This document shows, piece after piece, positions 6,698 to 7,489 of a stretch of 7,489 bases of DNA. Source of the stretch: an uncultured Eubacteriales bacterium (GTDB taxonomy: Bacteria > Bacillota_A > Clostridia > Christensenellales > Aristaeellaceae). Within the stretch, counting starts at the first letter, position 1; every line of letters starts with the position of its first letter. The stretch is taken from NCBI GenBank assembly GCA_900313545.1, contig OMRS01000256.1, forward strand, positions 1 to 7,489, read 5' to 3'. The notes beneath the pieces are model-generated. The model searched no databases, was not told where the DNA came from, and worked only from the letters and a program-made list of their open reading frames with translations. The position numbers and the translations under genes are program-made.

Positions 6698-7489
6698 TCA
6701 GCATCCCCCCAGTGTTGCGGACATCACGGCCTTGATGGTATGCATGCGGTTTTCAGCCTGATCAAAGACGATGGAGCGGGGCCCTTCGAATACGTCATCC
6801 GTCACTTCCATCGCCTCCAGACCAAAGCGGGCATGGATATTCCTTCCGGTTTCGGTATTCAGGTCATGGAATGCAGGCAGACAGTGCATGAATACACAGT
6901 CTTTTCCGGCCATGTCCATCAGTTTCTGATTGACCTGGTAAGGCAGAAGGCTTCTGATCCTGCTTTCCCAGACCTTCTCATCCTCACCCATGGAGACCCA
7001 GACATCCGTATAGATGACATCCGCGCCTTCCACCGCTTTGGCGGGATCCTCCTCAAATTCCAGAACAGCCCCGGTCTTTGCCGCAATCTCCATGCATTGC
7101 CTGCGCAGATCGAGGGATGGGAAATACACCTCCGGCGCACAGGCGACAAACTTCATGCCCATCTTGGCGCATCCCACCATCAGGGAGTTTCCCATGTTGT
7201 TGCGGGCATCTCCCATATAGACCAGTTTACGGCCCGATACATTGCCAAAGTGCTCCCGGATGGTCATCAGATCGGCCAGAATCTGGGTGGGATGGAATTC
7301 GTTGGTCAGACCATTCCACACCGGCACACCGGAGTAGGCTGCCAGGGTTTCAACAATGCTCTGCTCAAATCCCCTGTACTCAATTCCGTCAAACATCCGT
7401 CCCAGCACCCGTGCGGTATCCTTCAGGGATTCCTTTTTTCCCATCTGGGAGCTCTTGCGGTCCAGATAGACGGCATTCATTCCCAGATC
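6698..7489 (-). CDS. argF: Ornithine carbamoyltransferase (partial, N-terminus outside window)
   Basis: Transfers the carbamoyl group from carbamoyl phosphate to ornithine, giving citrulline. The frame is open to the window edge; 263 C-terminal residues are visible, so roughly 70 N-terminal residues including the carbamoyl-phosphate STRT motif are missing. An internal ATG at 7480 is not the true start, because the frame continues upstream (Asp-Leu-Gly) and the family has more N-terminal sequence. Visible motifs, in order: KESLKDTARVLGRM, PVWNGLTNEFHPTQ, GDARNNMGNS, TDVWVSMGED (ornithine-binding SMG loop), MHCLPAFHD (active-site HCLP), and VFDQAENRMHTIKAVM. The sequence resembles the E. coli ArgF/ArgI type, which is also similar to catabolic ArcB. 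Being first in an operon with carA and carB argues for the biosynthetic role. Its stop is one base from the carA ATG. Confidence 0.95.
   Translation of the reverse strand, partial: DLGMNAVYLDRKSSQMGKKESLKDTARVLGRMFDGIEYRGFEQSIVETLAAYSGVPVWNGLTNEFHPTQILADLMTIREHFGNVSGRKLVYMGDARNNMGNSLMVGCAKMGMKFVACAPEVYFPSLDLRRQCMEIAAKTGAVLEFEEDPAKAVEGADVIYTDVWVSMGEDEKVWESRIRSLLPYQVNQKLMDMAGKDCVFMHCLPAFHDLNTETGRNIHARFGLEAMEVTDDVFEGPRSIVFDQAENRMHTIKAVMSATLGGC

Overview
The window looks like chromosomal DNA of a fairly GC-rich Bacillota bacterium, most likely a Clostridia or Lachnospiraceae-type anaerobe. This is inferred from strong GGAGG-type ribosome binding sites, GTG and TTG starts, a sigma-A promoter with an extended -10, a 7TM-GGDEF sensor of a kind common in that group, and an arg/car cluster. 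All four genes I can support are on the minus strand, so they read from the right edge to the left.

Right part (7489 to 1605): a tightly packed biosynthetic operon. It begins with an ornithine carbamoyltransferase whose N-terminus lies beyond the window. One base after its stop comes carA, the glutaminase subunit of carbamoyl-phosphate synthetase. carA overlaps the next gene, a very large reading frame encoding a complete CarB synthetase subunit (about 1,067 residues) fused in frame to a complete diaminopimelate epimerase-like domain (about 277 residues). CarA and CarB make carbamoyl phosphate, and the transferase joins it to ornithine to give citrulline on the way to arginine. The C-terminal domain belongs to the lysine and peptidoglycan (meso-diaminopimelate) pathway, so two pathways are joined in one polypeptide. 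The DapF part keeps almost every family motif, but the first of the two catalytic cysteines is alanine (MAGN instead of MCGN). This is the most interesting observation in the window. A hairpin terminator follows the operon.

Middle (1604 to 1152): 453 bases without a convincing gene. They hold the terminator, a cluster of small palindromes and an inverted repeat, then a strong promoter and a G-rich leader for the next gene.

Left part (1151 to 1): the 5' portion of a membrane-bound diguanylate cyclase-type gene (seven membrane segments, a PAS-like region, the start of a GGDEF domain), cut off by the window edge. It has its own promoter and appears to be a separate transcription unit from the arg/car operon.

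The long plus-strand open frames opposite carB (one of 779 codons) are antisense shadows of the GC-rich coding strand and are not annotated as genes.
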